A DNA stretch of 42,767 nt from RGIG4074 sp964459165 (GTDB lineage: Bacteria; Bacillota; Clostridia; Christensenellales; Borkfalkiaceae): NCBI GenBank assembly GCA_964459165.1, contig CAYWKM010000004.1:1-42767 (forward strand), written 5' to 3'. Below the pieces are notes generated by a model that saw only the letters and a list, made by a program, of their open reading frames with translations, was not told the origin of the DNA and ran no database searches. The translations under genes and the position numbers were made by a program. Positions within the stretch are counted from its first letter, which is position 1. Every line of letters starts with the position of its first letter. Of this stretch, positions 23,341 through 31,158 are shown piece after piece.

Positions 23341-23859
23341 TTATAATGTTTCCGGCTCGGGATAATCCGCGCCGAAAGTTTCTACCGTAACGGATTGTAT
23401 TTTTTGCGTTTTTTTAGGCTTATCGTTCCAATCGGTAGCGACGGAGGCGATTTCATCGACCGTTTCCATTCCTTCGATTACTTTTCCGAATGCGGCGTAC
23501 TGACCGTCGAGATAAAATGCGTCCGCGTGCATGACGAAGAACTGGCTTCCCGCAGAATCGGGATTCATGGCGCGCGCCATGGAGAGAACGCCGCGCGTAT
23601 GTCTGATGTTGTTTTTGGCAAAGCCGTTGCCGCGGAATTCCCCCTTGATCCCGTATCCGGGACCGCCCGTACCGTTGCCGGCAGGATCGCCGCCCTGAAT
23701 CATAAAGCCGGCGATGACTCTGTGAAACGTGAGTCCGTCGTAAAACCCTTTTTTGACGAGACTGATAAAATTGTTTACGGTATTGGGCGCTATATCGGGA
23801 TATAATTCCGCCCGAAAGGTTTTACCGTTTTCCATAGTAAAGGTTACGATTGGTTTCAT
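23341..23859 (-). CDS. Peptidyl-prolyl cis-trans isomerase, cyclophilin type
   Basis: 172 aa, a single cytoplasmic cyclophilin domain without signal peptide. Active-site segments: FHRVIAGFMIQGGDP (catalytic Arg), NSDSAGSQFFV-like NPDSAGSQFFVMHAD, and YAAFGKVIEGMETVD. The enzyme speeds proline isomerisation in protein folding. It follows the dCMP deaminase gene by 35 bases with AAGGAG before its start, so both are probably co-transcribed. No clear terminator was found behind it. Confidence 0.95.
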   Translation of the reverse strand: MKPIVTFTMENGKTFRAELYPDIAPNTVNNFISLVKKGFYDGLTFHRVIAGFMIQGGDPAGNGTGGPGYGIKGEFRGNGFAKNNIRHTRGVLSMARAMNPDSAGSQFFVMHADAFYLDGQYAAFGKVIEGMETVDEIASVATDWNDKPKKTQKIQSVTVETFGADYPEPETL

Positions 23860-23894
23860 AGATAATCTCCTTCGATCATATCATCATCATTTCG

Positions 23895-24380
23895 TTAAAA
23901 TATTTGCTTCGGATCAAAACCGATGGGTTCGAGATCGGCATATTTTTCTACGTTTACGCCCGCCTCGTCGAATAATTCTATCGAAAATTTATCGGGATAT
24001 CCCTCTTTGAACACCACGCGAATGATGCCGGCGTTGATGATCATTTTTGCGCAGATTACGCAGGGTTGGTGCGTACAGTAAAGCGTCGCTCCCGAAACGT
24101 TGATTCCGTATTTTGCCGCCTGAATAATGGCGTTCTGCTCGGCGTGAACGCCATAACAAATTTCCTGACGCGTGCCGCTGGAAATATCCAACTTTCTCCT
24201 TAAACATTCCTTTCGCTCTTCGCAGCTGGTAACGCCCGCAGGAGCTCCGTTATAGCCCGTGGAGAGGATATGCTTATCCTTTACGATAATCGCTCCGACG
24301 TGCCGATTGGGCTGAAAACAGCTCGACCAGCTTCCGATCATCTCGGTCGCTTCCATAAATCTTTTATCCCATTTATTCAT
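23895..24380 (-). CDS. dCMP deaminase (ComEB-like)
   Basis: 161 aa zinc-dependent deaminase. The zinc site is HAE (79-81) with PCVIC (Cys107, Cys110); RHVGAIIVKDKHILSTGYNGAPAG is the typical nucleotide-binding start. It deaminates dCMP to dUMP for thymidylate synthesis. Length and the CEERKECLRRKL insert fit dCMP deaminases of Bacillota, often called ComE operon protein 2, though no com genes are here. It is transcribed divergently from groES; the 260-base gap between them holds the groES promoter and direct repeats. Confidence 0.93.
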   Translation of the reverse strand: MNKWDKRFMEATEMIGSWSSCFQPNRHVGAIIVKDKHILSTGYNGAPAGVTSCEERKECLRRKLDISSGTRQEICYGVHAEQNAIIQAAKYGINVSGATLYCTHQPCVICAKMIINAGIIRVVFKEGYPDKFSIELFDEAGVNVEKYADLEPIGFDPKQIF

Positions 24381-24466
24381 ATAAGCCTTCTCCCTTATTT
24401 CCCGTTTTATTTATTTTAACACAGAAGAGAAGAAAAATCAATATCAAACGTTATAAAAATTCCTTT

Positions 24467-24497
24467 CCGAAACATTTTCTCATCGCCGAAACATTTT
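24467..24497 (+). repeat. Direct repeats CCGAAACATTTT upstream of groES
   Basis: Two identical 12-base copies at 24467-24478 and 24486-24497, 19 bases apart start to start. The second also forms the inverted repeat CCGAAA / TTTCGG. They lie about 55-85 bases upstream of the groES -35 region. No CIRCE element (TTAGCACTC-N9-GAGTGCTAA) is present, so they may be an alternative regulator site. Confidence 0.55.
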
Positions 24498-24552
24498 TTC
24501 GGGCGAAGGAAAAACGGCGAGCAAAATAATTTTTTATTTTATATTTTTTTCG

Positions 24553-24580
24553 TTTAACGGGGTAAAAAGCAGTTTATAAT
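24553..24580 (+). promoter_or_regulatory. Candidate promoter of groES-groEL
   Basis: A perfect TATAAT (24575-24580) with a poor -35 (TTTAAC 24553-24558, 16-base spacer). The transcription start would be about 50 bases before the groES start codon. Confidence 0.5.
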
Positions 24581-24639
24581 TAGAATGTATCAAAAAAGGG
24601 ATTATTTCCCATTAAAAAAATCGGAGGATTTTGATTATT

Positions 24640-24924
24640 ATGTCTATTAAACCTTTATTTGACAAAATTGTCGTAAAAGCGGACAAAGCCGAAGAAAAAA
24701 GCAAAGGCGGTTTGATTCTTACGGCCGCTTCGCAGGAAAAGCCCCAGACGTGCATCGTCGTAGCGGTAGGCCCCGGCGGAATCATCGACGGGAAGGAAAT
24801 TACTATGCAAGTAAAAGTCGGAGATAAAGTTCTTTGCTCCAAATACGCGGGAACGGAAGTCAAGCTCGACGGAGAAGAATATACCATTATCAAACAGAGC
24901 GACGTGCTCGCAATCGTTGAGTAA
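24640..24924 (+). CDS. groES: Co-chaperonin GroES
   Basis: 94 aa from ATG 24640; the in-frame TTG at 24631 is only two bases from the GGAGGA site and is rejected. IKPLFDKIVVKADKAEEK at the start, the mobile-loop region GGLILTAASQEKPQ and VGDKVLCSKYAGTEVKLDGEEY identify it. It caps the GroEL cage during ATP-driven protein folding. groEL follows 43 bases later. No CIRCE operator was found upstream, unlike most Bacillota. Confidence 0.97.
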   Translation: MSIKPLFDKIVVKADKAEEKSKGGLILTAASQEKPQTCIVVAVGPGGIIDGKEITMQVKVGDKVLCSKYAGTEVKLDGEEYTIIKQSDVLAIVE

Positions 24925-24967
24925 TCGACAAAATCATAAAAACAAATTATAAGGAGATTCATCTATC

Positions 24968-26599
24968 ATGGCTAAACAAATTAAATATGGCGACGACGCA
25001 AGAAAAGCTTTGGAGACGGGCGTTAACGTCCTCGCCGATACCGTAAAAATTACTTTGGGCCCTAAGGGCAGAAACGTAGTTCTCGATAAAAAATACGGAG
25101 CTCCCCTCATCACGAACGACGGCGTTACCATCGCAAAGGAAATCGAACTCGAAGATCCGTTTGAAAACATGGGCGCGCAGCTCGTAAAAGAAGTTTCCAC
25201 CAAGACGAACGACGTCGCCGGAGACGGCACCACGACCGCAGTCGTTCTCGCTCAGGCGATTATCCGCGAAGGATTGAAGAATCTTGCCGCCGGCGCGAAT
25301 CCCATTATTTTGAGAAAGGGAATCGACGCAGCCGTCGAAACCGCAGTTGCCGAAATTAAGAAAATCAGCAAGCCCGTAGACAGCAAGAAAGCCATTCAGC
25401 AGGTAGCCGCCATTTCCGCCGGAGACGAATCGGTGGGCGAGATGATCGCAAACGCTATGGAAATCGTAGGCAAAGACGGCGTTATCACCGTCGAGGAAGG
25501 GAAATCGTTGAAGACCGATCTGAATACCGTCGAGGGTATGCAGTTCGACAGAGGATACGTATCTTCCTACATGGTAACCAATACCGAGAAAATGGAAGCC
25601 GTTCTCGATTCCCCCTATATTCTCATCACCGACAAAAAGATTTCCACGCTTCAGGAAATCCTTCCCCTCATCGAACCCCTCGCCCAGCAGGGCGCGAGAC
25701 TTTTGATTATCGCCGAAGACGTAGAGGGCGACGCGCTCGCAGGTCTCATCATCAACAAGCTGAAAGGCGTCTTCAACTGCGTTGCCGTTAAAGCGCCCGG
25801 CTTCGGCGACAGAAGAAAAGAAATGCTTCAGGATATCGCCATTCTCACCGGCGGTCAGGTCATTTCTTCCGATCTCGGCGTAGACTTTAAGGACGTTACG
25901 CTCGATATGCTTGGAAAAGCGAATATCGTGAGGGTAGACAAAGAAAATACCACCATCATCGACGGCGCAGGCGACGCGGAAGAAATCAAAGACAGAATCG
26001 GCTCCATTAAGGCGCAGATCGCCGAAACCAAGTCCGATTATGACAGAGAAAAATTACAGGAAAGACTTGCCAAGCTCGCAGGCGGCGTTGCCGTCATCAG
26101 CGTAGGCGCGGCAACGGAAGTGGAAATGAAGGAGAAGAAGCTCCACATGGACGACGCGCTCGCTTCGACCAAAGCGGCGGTAGAAGAAGGCGTCGTACCC
26201 GGAGGCGGCGTTGCGCTCCTCTCCACTATTCCCGCTTTGCAGGCTCTCATTGAAAAGCTTGAAGGCGACGAAAAGACCGGCGCAAAAATTATTTTGAAAG
26301 CCATCGAGGAACCCGTCAGACAGATCGCCAAAAACGCAGGTCTCGACGGAAGCGTGATCGTCGATAAGATCATGACCGCAGGTAAAACCAATTACGGATT
26401 CGACGCGCTCAACAACAAATATTGCGATATGGTAGAGAGCGGCATCATCGACCCCACCAAGGTTACCCGTTCCGTTCTTCAGAACGCCGCGAGCGTCGCT
26501 TCCACCCTGCTCACCACAGAGAGCATCGTAACCGATATTCCCACTCCTCCGGCTCCTCCCGCAGCTCCCGCAGGCGGCGACATGGGCGGAATGTATTGA
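24968..26599 (+). CDS. groEL: Chaperonin GroEL
   Basis: 543 aa, full length. KITLGPKGRNVVLDKKYGAP, the ATP-site motif DVAGDGTTTAVVLAQ, RGYVSSYMVTN, KAPGFGDRRKEML and the C-terminal GGDMGGMY tail are typical. It forms the double-ring folding cage with GroES. Start 24968 is supported by AAGGAG. An inverted repeat with T run (26631-26661) ends the operon. Confidence 0.98.
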   Translation: MAKQIKYGDDARKALETGVNVLADTVKITLGPKGRNVVLDKKYGAPLITNDGVTIAKEIELEDPFENMGAQLVKEVSTKTNDVAGDGTTTAVVLAQAIIREGLKNLAAGANPIILRKGIDAAVETAVAEIKKISKPVDSKKAIQQVAAISAGDESVGEMIANAMEIVGKDGVITVEEGKSLKTDLNTVEGMQFDRGYVSSYMVTNTEKMEAVLDSPYILITDKKISTLQEILPLIEPLAQQGARLLIIAEDVEGDALAGLIINKLKGVFNCVAVKAPGFGDRRKEMLQDIAILTGGQVISSDLGVDFKDVTLDMLGKANIVRVDKENTTIIDGAGDAEEIKDRIGSIKAQIAETKSDYDREKLQERLAKLAGGVAVISVGAATEVEMKEKKLHMDDALASTKAAVEEGVVPGGGVALLSTIPALQALIEKLEGDEKTGAKIILKAIEEPVRQIAKNAGLDGSVIVDKIMTAGKTNYGFDALNNKYCDMVESGIIDPTKVTRSVLQNAASVASTLLTTESIVTDIPTPPAPPAAPAGGDMGGMY

Positions 26600-26630
26600 T
26601 GACGGAAAACAGTAAAAACATTAAAACGCA

Positions 26631-26661
26631 GACGACCGACTTTTTGTCGGCCGTCTTTTTT
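26631..26661 (+). terminator. Rho-independent terminator of groESL
   Basis: GACGACCGAC and GTCGGCCGTC form a ten-base stem with one mismatch and a TTTTT loop, followed by TTTTTT. Confidence 0.8.
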
Positions 26662-26668
26662 GCTCGTC

Positions 26669-26694
26669 GATTCGTTGAAAAAACTCAACGAATC
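26669..26694. repeat. Perfect hairpin just upstream of the XRE pseudogene promoter
   Basis: GATTCGTTGA and TCAACGAATC, ten base pairs with a six-base loop. It ends six bases before the -35 box at 26700, so it may be an operator, a second transcription barrier behind groEL, or a relic. Confidence 0.6.
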
Positions 26695-26699
26695 ATCCA

Positions 26700-26729
26700 T
26701 TGACGAGAAGATTTTTTCGCCGATATAAT
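26700..26729 (+). promoter_or_regulatory. Intact promoter of the decayed XRE gene
   Basis: TTGACG (26700-26705), 18-base spacer, perfect TATAAT (26724-26729), followed by an AAAGGAG ribosome site at about 26769-26775 but no start codon. Confidence 0.7.
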
Positions 26730-26778
26730 GGAAGCATAGAAAGCGCGTATTTCTCTAAAAATTCTTTTAAAGGAGATT

Positions 26779-27230
26779 CCTAAAACGACTATCGGCAAAG
26801 AAATATATAAACTTCGAAAAAAAGGTTTGACGAAAGAATTTTCCTTAGCGGCGCAGACGATTTCCAAACGGAAAAGCGCCCTCTCTGCCCGACGTTACGC
26901 TGCTTCCGCAGATGGCGGCTTTTTTCGGGATCGGCATTGACGATCTCTTCGAGTTCGGCAGAGAAAAGGAAGATGAGAGAATTGAAAATATGATAGAAAA
27001 TCAGCGTTTTCCCCCAACGGGGAATTTATGAAGGCGGAGCGATTTCCGATCGGCGAGATCGAACGCAATCCCAAAGAATAGATAACGATTTCTCAGTTGG
27101 GAGATCGTTACCGTCTCCTTGCGACGAATGCATATTGCGCAAACAAACAACAAAACCGATACGCGGTCAGCGTTAACCATAAGGAAGCGAGGTTTGAAAT
27201 TCAAACCTCGCTTCCTTGTTATCATGATAA
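26779..27230 (+). pseudogene. Decayed XRE-family helix-turn-helix regulator
   Basis: Reading across frames gives TIGKEIYKLRKKGLTKE, AAQTISKRKS, SLPDVTLLPQMAAFFGIGIDDLFEF and GREKEDERIENMIENQ. Then NGEFMKAERFPIGEIERNPKE, a stop (27079-27081), and QLGDRYRLLATNAYCANKQQNRY. This is the layout of an XRE DNA-binding domain followed by the TPR-like tail common in Clostridia. The start codon is missing behind an intact ribosome site, at least two frameshifts lie near 26840-26885 and 27000-27015, and part of the recognition helices is lost. The promoter still looks functional, suggesting recent inactivation. The 700 bases between groEL and the next gene hold nothing else coding. Confidence 0.75.
27181..27217. 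repeat. Perfect 17-base-pair inverted repeat
   Basis: Arms 27181-27197 and 27201-27217 (AAGGAAGCGAGGTTTGA and its complement) with a three-base loop, directly followed by the 12-base palindrome TTATCATGATAA. It overlaps the tail of the XRE pseudogene. No T run follows on either strand, so terminator function is doubtful. Confidence 0.8.
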
Positions 27231-27238
27231 AAAACCGC

Positions 27239-27268
27239 TTGACAATCGTAAATGCGGCGCGATATTAT
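27239..27268 (+). promoter_or_regulatory. Orphan sigma-A-like promoter
   Basis: TTGACA (27239-27244) with an 18-base spacer to TATTAT (27263-27268), pointing right into a gap with no convincing plus-strand gene; the glutathione peroxidase gene is convergent. It may be a relic or drive a small RNA. Confidence 0.45.
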
Positions 27269-27395
27269 AATTGTATAATATTTGAATGTAAAAAATCAGC
27301 CGCCGACAAATTGAATGCTTGCGATCGCATTCTTGTCTGTATTGAATTTCCTCTCCATAGAGCGAACTTTTTTTCGTTTTTTCAGGCATACTCCC

Positions 27396-27869
27396 TTATA
27401 ACAATTCCTTAATATCGTTTTTAATAGCCGCGGGTTTAACGGCGGGGGCGTAGCGTTTCATCACGTTACCGTTGCGATCAACAAGGAATTTAGTAAAATT
27501 CCATTTAATTCTGCCGCCCGTAACGCCGCCTTTTTGCGATTTCAAATAAGTGTATAGCGGATGTTCGTTTTTGCCGTTTACCTCGATTTTTGCGAATTGC
27601 TTAAAAGTAACGCCGTATCGTAATTGACAAAAATTCACGATTTCTTCTTCCGTTCCCGGGGCTTGACGACCGAATTGATTGCAGGGAAAGTCAAGTATTT
27701 CAAAGCCGTTTGCTTGCAGTTCCTCATATAAATCTTGTAATCCGGCATATTGCGGTGTAAATCCGCAGCCCGTAGCGGTATTGACGATTAAAAGAACCTT
27801 GCCTTTATAATCGGACAAGTGAACATCGGTACCTTGCGCGTCTTTCATAGTGAAATCATAAATAGTCAT
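27396..27869 (-). CDS. Glutathione peroxidase family (thiol peroxidase)
   Basis: 157 aa from ATG 27869 (ATG 27872 is the alternative; AGGAG spacing favours the second). The peroxidatic cysteine is in NTATGCGFTPQY, the family motif DFPCNQFGRQAPG carries the likely resolving cysteine, and WNFTKFLVDRNG completes the active site; Gln and Trp of the catalytic tetrad are present. It uses cysteine, not selenocysteine, and such bacterial enzymes usually take electrons from thioredoxin. It reduces hydrogen or organic peroxides in the cytoplasm. Convergent with the XRE pseudogene region. Confidence 0.95.
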   Translation of the reverse strand: MTIYDFTMKDAQGTDVHLSDYKGKVLLIVNTATGCGFTPQYAGLQDLYEELQANGFEILDFPCNQFGRQAPGTEEEIVNFCQLRYGVTFKQFAKIEVNGKNEHPLYTYLKSQKGGVTGGRIKWNFTKFLVDRNGNVMKRYAPAVKPAAIKNDIKELL

Positions 27870-28050
27870 CATAAGGCTCCTAATACAGATTTTGCAAAAT
27901 TATTTGCATGAAAAATAACAAATTTGACAGTTTATCGCTCCAAAATCAACGGTGTTTCCCGTTGTATGCCGAATCAAAAAAATAGTATAAAAATACCGTC
28001 CTTATTTTGATAAACAAAGAGACTTTGATCGCGGCGCTTAGCGACGGTCG

Positions 28051-29247
28051 TCACTTCGGCGGTCGCCGCTTCTCCCCCGCTTCGGCGCTCCGATACGCTT
28101 TTATTCCGTGATACAACCGTTCCAATCCGTCGAGAAGGCGCGACTTCGGGCAGGCGATATTCATGCGGAGGAAGTATCTTCCGTTTCCGCGGTATTCCGC
28201 GCCCGCCGAAAGCCAAAGCCCCGTTTCCCCTCGTATAAAATCGCGCAGCTCTTCCGAATCGGAAGTTATTTTCGAGCAATCGATCCAAAGGAGATACGTA
28301 GCTTCTCCCTTGACGAGATGAAGCTCGGGCAGCCTGTCTCTTATAAAATCCTCGCATATTTTTCTGTTTTCAAAGAGATAACCGTTCAATTCCTTCAACC
28401 ATTCGCCCCCCTCCGTCAGCGCGGCGATCGTGCTTTCGACGGCGAAGGAATTCGGCTCGGCAAGTTCGTCCGAATTGAGGCAGCGAATCACTTTATGGCG
28501 TAAATTTTCGTCGGGAACGACCACGGCGGAAGATTGAAGCCCCGCGAGATTGAAGGCTTTGCTCGCCGAAATACAAGTGACGCTCAGCTTTCTGCAAATT
28601 TCACTCGCGGACGCAAAGGGCGTATAATCCACTCCCGAACGGACGATATCGCAATGAATCTCGTCGGATAAAACCGTGACGCCGTATTGATCGCACAGCT
28701 CCCCTATCTTTATCAGCTCGTCTTTCGTCCAAACCCTTCCGACGGGATTGTGCGGATTACATAGGATCAGCATCGTCGTGAGCGGATGGGAAAGCTTTTC
28801 TTCCAACGAAGAGAAATCGATTTCGTATCCGCCCTCCTCGTATTTCAGGGGAGCCTCGATCGCATGGCGACCGGCGTTTTCGATGGAATGAAAGAAGATA
28901 TCGTATACGGGCGTTTGCACCGCCACGTTATCTCCGTGGGAAGTGAGCCTCTTTACGATAGACGAAATGGCGGGAACGACGCCCGTGCAAAAGATGAGCC
29001 AATCTCTTTGCAGCTCGAATCCGTGCGCTTCCTTCCAACGGGAAATATAAGCGGAATACCAACGATCGGGAATAATATTATATCCGAAAACGCCGTGCTT
29101 CGCTCTTTTTAGAATGGCTTCCGTCACCTGAGGAGCCGTCTTAAAATCCATATCCGCGACCCACATGGGAAGCTCGCCCTCCGCGATATCCCATTTTAGG
29201 GAAGCGGTATTTTTTCTATCGACGCACTCGTCAAAGTTATACTTCAT
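28051..29247 (-). CDS. MalY/PatB-type PLP-dependent aminotransferase / cystathionine beta-lyase
   Basis: 398 aa from ATG 29247, overlapping the end of the DUF3737 gene. The N-terminus NFDECVDRKNTASLKWD and ELPMWVADMDF is the PatB/MalY signature. The PLP lysine is Lys230 in SASKAFNLAGLQ; NPHNPVGRVWT and SDEIHCDI bind cofactor. Members cleave cystathionine or cysteine-S-conjugates to a thiol, pyruvate and ammonia, which would complement MetY in sulfur amino-acid metabolism; some have regulatory roles. A GGAG nine bases ahead supports the start. The longer frame to 29289 overlaps the upstream gene and is rejected. Confidence 0.9.
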   Translation of the reverse strand: MKYNFDECVDRKNTASLKWDIAEGELPMWVADMDFKTAPQVTEAILKRAKHGVFGYNIIPDRWYSAYISRWKEAHGFELQRDWLIFCTGVVPAISSIVKRLTSHGDNVAVQTPVYDIFFHSIENAGRHAIEAPLKYEEGGYEIDFSSLEEKLSHPLTTMLILCNPHNPVGRVWTKDELIKIGELCDQYGVTVLSDEIHCDIVRSGVDYTPFASASEICRKLSVTCISASKAFNLAGLQSSAVVVPDENLRHKVIRCLNSDELAEPNSFAVESTIAALTEGGEWLKELNGYLFENRKICEDFIRDRLPELHLVKGEATYLLWIDCSKITSDSEELRDFIRGETGLWLSAGAEYRGNGRYFLRMNIACPKSRLLDGLERLYHGIKAYRSAEAGEKRRPPK

Positions 29248-30094
29248 CCTTTTTTTCTCCGTATCGAACGATCTCCGTGTCCGCCGCATCGATTTTGTCG
29301 TCTTCCATAATGAGCTCGTCGATCCTCTCGCAACAAATTCTGCCTGACGAAGGATTTTTTACGCTGTCGATCTTTCCTTCGATTTCCGCGTCGACCGTAG
29401 AATATTCGAAACTTAACGTCGTGTGAATCAATCGGCAATTTTTCATAACGATATTTTTCATGTAGCACATCCCTTGCAGGCTCTCCACCGTGCAATTGAC
29501 GAGCGTAACGTTCGAGGAGTTCCAGCCGAAGTATTCGCCCGAAATAAACGAATCGTAAACCGAAACGTTCTCGCAATTCCAAAAAGCGTCCTTCGTCAAC
29601 ATTTTTGCGTTTCGAATGACGACGTTTTTCGCCCCGTCGAAGCCGTAATTTCCGATGAGCTGAAAATCATCGATTTCCGCATCGGAACAGTTCATGGCAA
29701 AGTAATCCCCTTTGACCGTGATATGTTTCATGACGATATCGCTGCAATTCCAAAGCGTCTCCTTTGCGTCTGAAAAGACGACGTTCTCCAATCGGATATT
29801 GCTTGCGCGGCGAAAATTTTTAGGCGCCTCGATGATACAATCCTTCAGAGAAATGTCCTTTGTATACCATATGCCGGCTCGCGCCGTGTCGAAAAACGTG
29901 CAATGATTTAAAGAAATATGTTCAGAGTACCATAAAGGATATTTCCAGCGGAAAAGACAGTCCTTCAGCCGAATATCCTCGCTCTCTTTCAAAGGGGATT
30001 CGCCGTCTTCGAAAACGCATTCGGAAAGACGTAAATGCCTGCCTTGAAAGAGAGCGCGTTCCCCCGTCAAAATTTTTCTTGATAGTTCTTCCAT
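29237..30094 (-). CDS. DUF3737 family right-handed beta-helix protein
   Basis: 285 aa made of repeated about 20-residue units ending in (I/V)xLxxCxF-like strands, e.g. SEDIRLKDCLFRWKYPLWYS, SEHISLNHCTFFDTARAG, SNIRLENVVFSDAKETLWNC and VSVYDSFISGEYFGWNSS, a pattern of stacked parallel beta-helix coils seen in DUF3737 proteins. Function unknown; the fold is often found in sugar-binding or acid-isomerising proteins. No signal peptide. It begins after the acpP terminator with a weak ribosome site and its end overlaps the MalY start, implying coupled expression. Confidence 0.82.
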   Translation of the reverse strand: MEELSRKILTGERALFQGRHLRLSECVFEDGESPLKESEDIRLKDCLFRWKYPLWYSEHISLNHCTFFDTARAGIWYTKDISLKDCIIEAPKNFRRASNIRLENVVFSDAKETLWNCSDIVMKHITVKGDYFAMNCSDAEIDDFQLIGNYGFDGAKNVVIRNAKMLTKDAFWNCENVSVYDSFISGEYFGWNSSNVTLVNCTVESLQGMCYMKNIVMKNCRLIHTTLSFEYSTVDAEIEGKIDSVKNPSSGRICCERIDELIMEDDKIDAADTEIVRYGEKKDEV

Positions 30095-30128
30095 GTTTAT
30101 CCCGATAAAAAATGATATTTTTGTAAAA

Positions 30129-30151
30129 AAGCTCCGTACCGAGCGGAGCTT
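30129..30151 (-). terminator. Rho-independent terminator of acpP
   Basis: AAGCTCCG and CGGAGCTT form an eight-base-pair stem with a seven-base loop, followed on the minus strand by TTTT. It lies seven bases behind the acpP stop. Confidence 0.8.
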
Positions 30152-30157
30152 ATCTCA

Positions 30158-30388
30158 TTAATGAATATTTAATTTTTCAAGTTCCGTCACAACGTCTTGA
30201 ACGGTGGCGATTTTATCGACGTCCTCTTCGGGAATCGTAATGCCGTATTCATCCTCTAACGTCATGAGCAGCTCGACTCTATCCAAGGAATCCGCCTTCA
30301 AGTCCTCGGCTATATTGCTTTCCGGCTTGATCTTTTCGGCAGAAATATTTAACTGCCGGGAAAGGATTTCTATCACTTTATCCAACAT
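30158..30388 (-). CDS. acpP: Acyl carrier protein
   Basis: 76 aa, acidic. The phosphopantetheine serine is Ser34 in LKADSLDRVELLMTLEDEYG. ACP shuttles acyl chains in fatty acid synthesis. GGAGG about ten bases upstream and a perfect promoter precede it, with a terminator behind, so it is transcribed alone and away from fab genes. This layout is unusual: acpP is more often inside the fab/plsX cluster. A dedicated function (other than fatty acids) cannot be excluded. Confidence 0.95.
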   Translation of the reverse strand: MLDKVIEILSRQLNISAEKIKPESNIAEDLKADSLDRVELLMTLEDEYGITIPEEDVDKIATVQDVVTELEKLNIH

Positions 30389-30424
30389 CTTTATCTTTAT
30401 TCCTCCATGTATGTGTTTTCATCT

Positions 30425-30453
30425 ATTCTAATACAAAATAACGAAAATGTCAA
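30425..30453 (-). promoter_or_regulatory. Sigma-A promoter of acpP
   Basis: Perfect TTGACA (30453-30448), 17-base spacer, TAGAAT (30430-30425), 36 bases before the start codon. Confidence 0.85.
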
Positions 30454-30492
30454 TACGTTATTTCAGGCAACGGAAAAGATTTTTATCGGGAT

Positions 30493-31158
30493 TCATCTTT
30501 GGTATCGTCTCAACTCGTTTTTCTGCTCCGCCGTCAGACGCAAGCTCTCCAACGCTTTCCGGATCGCCTTATTATGAGTTTCTTTGTCCAACCGATTCTC
30601 GGCGAGAAAGCTCTTTCCTCTTTCGTAATATTTCACGAGAACTTCCGCCGTCAGCCAAGCGGAAGCCATATGTACGTAATACTTTTCGTTATCCGCTTTT
30701 ATGAGGCTTTCGAAGACGACGGGAAGATACTCCTCCTCCACATAAAATTTGAGAAGAGCGACCAGCGCAAAACGTTGAAAAAACTCCCTTTGATCGCATA
30801 AAAGAGCTTCTATCGAAGAAAGAAAGTCCTTCTTGTTTTTTTCGACGCTTTTCGGCCTGAACGTATCGGTGAGCGCCCACGTATCCATGTCGGCGACTAT
30901 ATCGAAAAGCTCCTCTTTCAGGCGTTCATACGGCAGCGAATTCGCCGTACATATCCGAACGAAAGACGCCTCGTAAAGATCGAACGGCGCGCCTTTTAAT
31001 TCGTCGTATGTATATTTCTTTGCAATTTTCCGCATGGCGGGCGTGCGAACGCCGAGTACCCGTTTGTTCGTGCAAAGCAAACGTTTTTGAAAGAGCGCGA
31101 ACGAATCCGTCCGATCCTTCGCCTCGTTCAAATCGATAAGAAGTTCATCGTATTTCAT
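30493..31158 (-). CDS. DNA alkylation repair protein (AlkD-like, HEAT repeats)
   Basis: 221 aa, all helical, of the ALK (AlkC/AlkD, PF08713) family: LGVRTPAMRKIAKKYTYDE near the start, WALTDTFRP (the Trp/Asp pair of the AlkD substrate site region) and SAWLTAEVLVKYYERGKSFL further on. AlkD-type enzymes excise N3- and N7-alkylated purines without base flipping. Its start overlaps the end of the glycosylase gene by 14 bases, so two base-excision activities are coupled. Last gene of the long operon that begins with the U32 peptidase. Confidence 0.9.
   Translation of the reverse strand: MKYDELLIDLNEAKDRTDSFALFQKRLLCTNKRVLGVRTPAMRKIAKKYTYDELKGAPFDLYEASFVRICTANSLPYERLKEELFDIVADMDTWALTDTFRPKSVEKNKKDFLSSIEALLCDQREFFQRFALVALLKFYVEEEYLPVVFESLIKADNEKYYVHMASAWLTAEVLVKYYERGKSFLAENRLDKETHNKAIRKALESLRLTAEQKNELRRYQR

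Noticed and set aside
24381..24639. CIRCE operator for groESL
   Set aside because: No inverted repeat of the TTAGCACTC type is present in the region.
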